Below, one piece after another: positions 60,487-64,000 of a stretch of 64,000 nucleotides of DNA; the stretch's first letter is position 1; each line of letters opens with the position of its first letter. This DNA comes from Rhipicephalus microplus. Lineage: Eukaryota > Arthropoda > Arachnida > Ixodida > Ixodidae. A program made the translations under genes and the position numbers. The notes under the pieces were generated by a model. The model did not search any database, had not been told where the DNA came from, and saw only the letters and a program-made list of their open reading frames with translations. The DNA is taken from the NCBI RefSeq assembly GCF_043290135.1, contig NC_134700.1, forward strand, positions 242,175,088 to 242,239,087, read 5' to 3'.

Positions 60487-61961
60487 TGTTGGAAACTCCG
60501 CTGAGTTTTATATCAGTGTGACATAGGTGAACAGTCACCCTGAAAGATATCACATCGCATTAATGTTTAGGCATCATCATCATCTTTTTTTCTCTCAATC
60601 TATTGAATCCCGCTTCCTCACCCTATGAGGTCCAATGTGTCCTAACCTACAAGAGCTGGTTTTACTTCATCCCTGCAAACTTCTCAGTTCCGTCACTCCA
60701 TCTTGCCTTCTGCCTTCCGTGACAGGGCTTCGCATTCCTTGGTAACAATTCTGTTGATCTTACTGTGCATCGGTAGTCTGTGCTAAGCATTACGTGACCA
60801 ACCCAGATTTATACATTTCAATTCATGTCAACTCCGAATCATATCTGCAACCTCTGTTTGTTCCCTCGTCCTGTCTGTGGTCCCCCAATCTCTTAATGTT
60901 AGTCCTATCATTTAACGCTCCTTTGTACGCTATAGCTGGTGGCCAACTCTTTCTATATCGAGTTGCTTTGTTATACTTCATGTTTTTGTCTCATATGTCT
61001 CATACTAATAGCAACGAGAAGATGCAGCGATAGTAAAGTTCTCGCTCTGACGTCGATGGTTGATTGCCTGACAGTGGTGAAGGAATATAGGCTGCAGTAA
61101 TTAAAACAGCAAGAAATTTTACAGAAAAATAATATTTTAGGAACCCGGCACTGTTTAAACATTTTTGGAATATCTTGTTTCCCAACACGACTAACATGAC
61201 TAAGTTTATTTCGGTCGACGAAGACGATGTCGGTCAAGTCTCTCGTATTCGTCAAACGTTATAGGATGTGCTGAGCAACGTCGTCATTGAAGGACGTTCA
61301 CAATAGGCGAGAAGGCTGTCGTGGGTGCCACTGCCTCGGCGTTGCACCAATAAAGTGTGTGTAGAGGGACGTACGTTTTCGTGTATTGAGCGCTTACTTC
61401 GCAGAACTACACAAACCTTTTGTGTGAAGAAAGTTAGGAAAATTCGCGCTAGAGGTGGGTCTTTTGACCGGGCTTTCTTTTTTATAGCGAAAGTAACTTC
61501 CTTTTTTTGTTTTCTGAAAAAAAATAACTTTGCGGTACTTTCAAGATTTGCAGCACCTGTTCATCTCCTTCAAATACGAGGATGATTCCTTTTTATTTCA
61601 GTTCAGTTTCAGTTTAATATTTATTCAAATTACAGAGGTTCATGATTAGTGCTATGCAGATGAGGGTACCACAGAGGAGTGACTGCAGCGGGACCTTCGG
61701 AATTCTGGAAAATAGATTCTCGGATATATTTCACGGTTACGCTGAAGGCACGCTAACTTCAAAATATGGAATGCACATAGAACTCACTCGCACCGGTGCA
61801 CCTCAAAGTTTTCACATCACGCACAAGTATTCATTAGAAAGGCAAATTTATGCTTCTACTTGCACTCACAGTAGGAATAGGTGTTCGATTTGAATCCGGA
61901 AATTAAGTGTAAGTCTTGTTGAATCAAAAGGTTGGCCTATGATGCGATTCCAAAAATGTTC
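60487..61961. other. Stretch without recognisable gene
   Basis: Nothing supportable; short frames and homopolymers. Confidence 0.5.
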
Positions 61962-62046
<85 letters not shown>

Positions 62047-62060
62047 TTATCTATCTATCC
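61962..62060. repeat. (CTAT)n microsatellite, about 99 bp
   Basis: Tandem CTAT with one interruption (CTATTTAT) near 62045. It creates a false frame of Leu-Ser-Ile-Tyr repeats. Confidence 0.97.
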
Positions 62061-62508
62061 ACCTTCTTTCTCCTCACGATGTGAAGTGCGACGGCCGCTT
62101 GTTGAAGTACCACTGTGTTTGCAGTATTATATCCCAGGGAAGTTGCCACACCCACAAGTCTCGTTCTGCAGATATGGAATTTATCTACATCTTTTATTAA
62201 AGAAACAGATCTTTTTTAGCGTCTATTCATCCACTTTTTTATAAAAAAAACAGCCCTTCTTTAACATATATGTATTCATCCCTTAGGTAAGGCGAAGAAG
62301 TATTCGGCCTGGGGACTCTTTAACACACAACTGCCGTATAATAGTGAATAGATTTTTCAGCAGCAACTCATTTTCCTCGCTACAGCCTCTGACATAGCAA
62401 TCTTTTACGTTTAGGTTCTAGGTTAAATATGTATAAAAGTTCACCGTTTTTTCTGTAATGAAATTTTCAAGAAAGTGTGCCATGTCTACGTTGTTTCCTT
62501 CCCTATAG

Positions 62509-62593
62509 AGCGAAGAACGAGACGAAACCAGATGCCAGGAGTCCTGTTCTTAAAGTGACGCAGAAGAACGCAGGCATCACAGACGATTTACAG
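62509..62593 (+). CDS. Candidate internal exon, unknown protein
   Basis: The acceptor TTGTTTCCTTCCCTATAG is strong. The 85-nt segment is open in the frame that uses its first base to complete a codon: AKNETKPDARSPVLKVTQKN then AGITDDLQ, ending CAG|GTACCA at 62594. Phase in 2, phase out 0. It fits the phase-2 exit of the exon at 52518-52696, joining two basic/charged stretches across a 9.8-kb intron. The short first exon at 18527 also exits in phase 2. Product unknown. Confidence 0.45.
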
Positions 62594-62595
62594 GT

Positions 62596-64000
62596 ACCAT
62601 AGGTGAACAGGGGGAACGGATTCAGCAGATACAGGTGGTTACCTGAGCCCATAAGAACACCCTTTCAGAGCAACATTCATGCAGCTCTGCGCACACTCTG
62701 CTCTCTACGGTAGCAAAAAATGCTGCCATTCTCTTGCGCTTTCTTTCCAGAATTTCCCTCTCACTGGAAGGGCGGAAATAAATGGCCCTACAATCGTAAC
62801 TCAACCCCTGATGTATGGAAGTGTAGCGGGTCATAGGGTGACGCCCACGTACAAGATAAGTGACTGTTGTGCTGCGTCGTAACATATATAGCACTCGACA
62901 CCCAAGCTTTGCCCTGAGCATAAACCCTTGCATATGCTATCGTAATCAACAATTTTCTTTTGTGGAGCTCTATATCAAGCAAGAGCTGGGAACATTTCAC
63001 AGTTCTCACTCATGCATTTTTATAGCAATTAACGTTGAAAGCTGGGCATCGGTGGGCCAGTGCAGATGCATTTCTATAGATGCATTTCTATAGCAATTAA
63101 CGTTGAAAGAACGGGTCTTGTTGCCTCTTTTAAAGCAATCCCACAACACTGCGCTTTGTCAAAGTTCCTTGCGTCGTCATCCGATGGTACTAAAGGTGTT
63201 TTCTTTGTCAGAATATCAACAGACCCAATATATAAGAATTCACCGGGTGAAACTAGAACAAAACAAGAAGAAAGAACCCATTTTTTTTCAGTGCAGATAT
63301 TTTTGTCCGCTTATCCCTTGCCAATATACACTTTCACAACACGCGTTGCTCAGAGAAGCAATACATGCAGCTTAAAAAAATCCCGCACAGTTGTTTACTA
63401 AGGACGCTGCTATGAGATTGTAAAAAATTTGATTACATAACTTTCTAATTACACATATAGTACGGCGAGCACGTGTTCCATTTTTGGAAGCCGTGTCAGT
63501 CCAGTATGCTGCAGCCATGACCGGCCATCGCAGCGCTACCACATTCTGAGCAGCCCAACGCTACACTTAATGAAGGTCAAGGACAGATCACGCTTTCGAG
63601 TGTCGGTGTACCATTTTCGATTGTTAAAGGCATCTCTGCTGCATAACAATCGAAGACTAACTCCTTGTATAATAATGACACACTTTTGTTCAAGCTAGAA
63701 ACAAACACCATCCTTATCTTACCCAACTTCTTTGGTAAAGACACCGTCATGAAGTATAAACAATGCGGGTAGAGTGAAGCATTCAGTCGCTTAACGCATT
63801 TAGATACCCACTCACAAACACACAAATGATTAGCGTTGGCCGTGGAGCAAGAGCGAATGCGAGGCGCCCGAGAAAAAGTCGATCCGTGTCGGCTGAAGGC
63901 GAAAACGCCGCTGTCGTGTTACGTCGGTGAGACAAGAATATATCCGTAATCAAACATTTTGCCTGAGTCCGAAAAGCAGTTGAAAGGGGGCTTTTATTGT
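62596..64000. other. Stretch without recognisable gene; local duplication
   Basis: The words ATGCATTT(T/C)TATAG and AGCAATTAACGTTGAAAG occur at about 63012-63042 and again, partly triplicated, at 63065-63108, a small local duplication. Nothing else supportable to the end of the window. Confidence 0.45.

Noticed and set aside
61939..62244. Frame with (Leu-Ser-Ile-Tyr)n
   Set aside because: Translation of the (CTAT)n microsatellite.

Overview
The window looks like intronic and intergenic DNA of a metastriate hard tick (Ixodidae), probably Rhipicephalus or a close relative. It is AT-rich, has no dense gene array, and is full of repeats whose shape I recognise from tick genomes: nine copies of one tRNA-derived SINE of the Ruka type, RNase-H-bearing LINEs with tandem CCHC knuckles in ORF1, and dispersed elements carrying minisatellites. 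The species call rests on memory of these families, not on a search.

Layout. 1-1361: no recognisable gene. 1375-7265: full-length I-superfamily LINE (copy A, minus strand) with 13-bp target-site duplications (TSDs). 7464-9378: SINE, dispersed repeat, long (AT)n run and a 453-bp TIR element. 9379-18050: mostly featureless, with a G-rich tract, a possible exon at 12200-12299 and a large fold-back at 15360-15684. 18050-18555: CpG-rich stretch ending in a plausible first coding exon. 19470-20460: compound repeat with minisatellite, tandem duplication and hairpin. 21170-23290: a second LINE whose 5' part is inverted, as expected from twin priming. 24456-38035: scattered SINEs, a second fold-back and short relics. 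38391-44236: second full-length LINE (copy B), same family and strand as A, again with a perfect 13-bp TSD. 44530-50011: minisatellite, a 166-codon unknown ORF, a possible first exon, repeats and a third fold-back. 50395-64000: the best evidence of host genes, as isolated exons with splice signals, plus repeats.

How it works together. Every clearly identifiable coding region belongs to a transposon and is broken. In LINE copies A and B, ORF1 (RNA-binding, zinc knuckles) and ORF2 (APE endonuclease, reverse transcriptase, RNase H) are 65 nt apart. Both copies carry nonsense codons and indels, so neither can move itself. SINEs of the Ruka type need a LINE partner in trans; I cannot say which one from this window.

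Host genes appear only as exon candidates: plus-strand exons at 52518-52696 and 62509-62593 with matching phase, a minus-strand terminal exon at 50465-50538 with a downstream AATAAA, and first-exon candidates at 18527-18555 (+) and 45623-45659 (-). None of these products was recognised. The most unusual structure is a set of three fold-back repeats (15.4, 29.0 and 48.7 kb). They share a short CCAAC..GCCCAA flank and an AGCGCT core, but their arm sequences differ.
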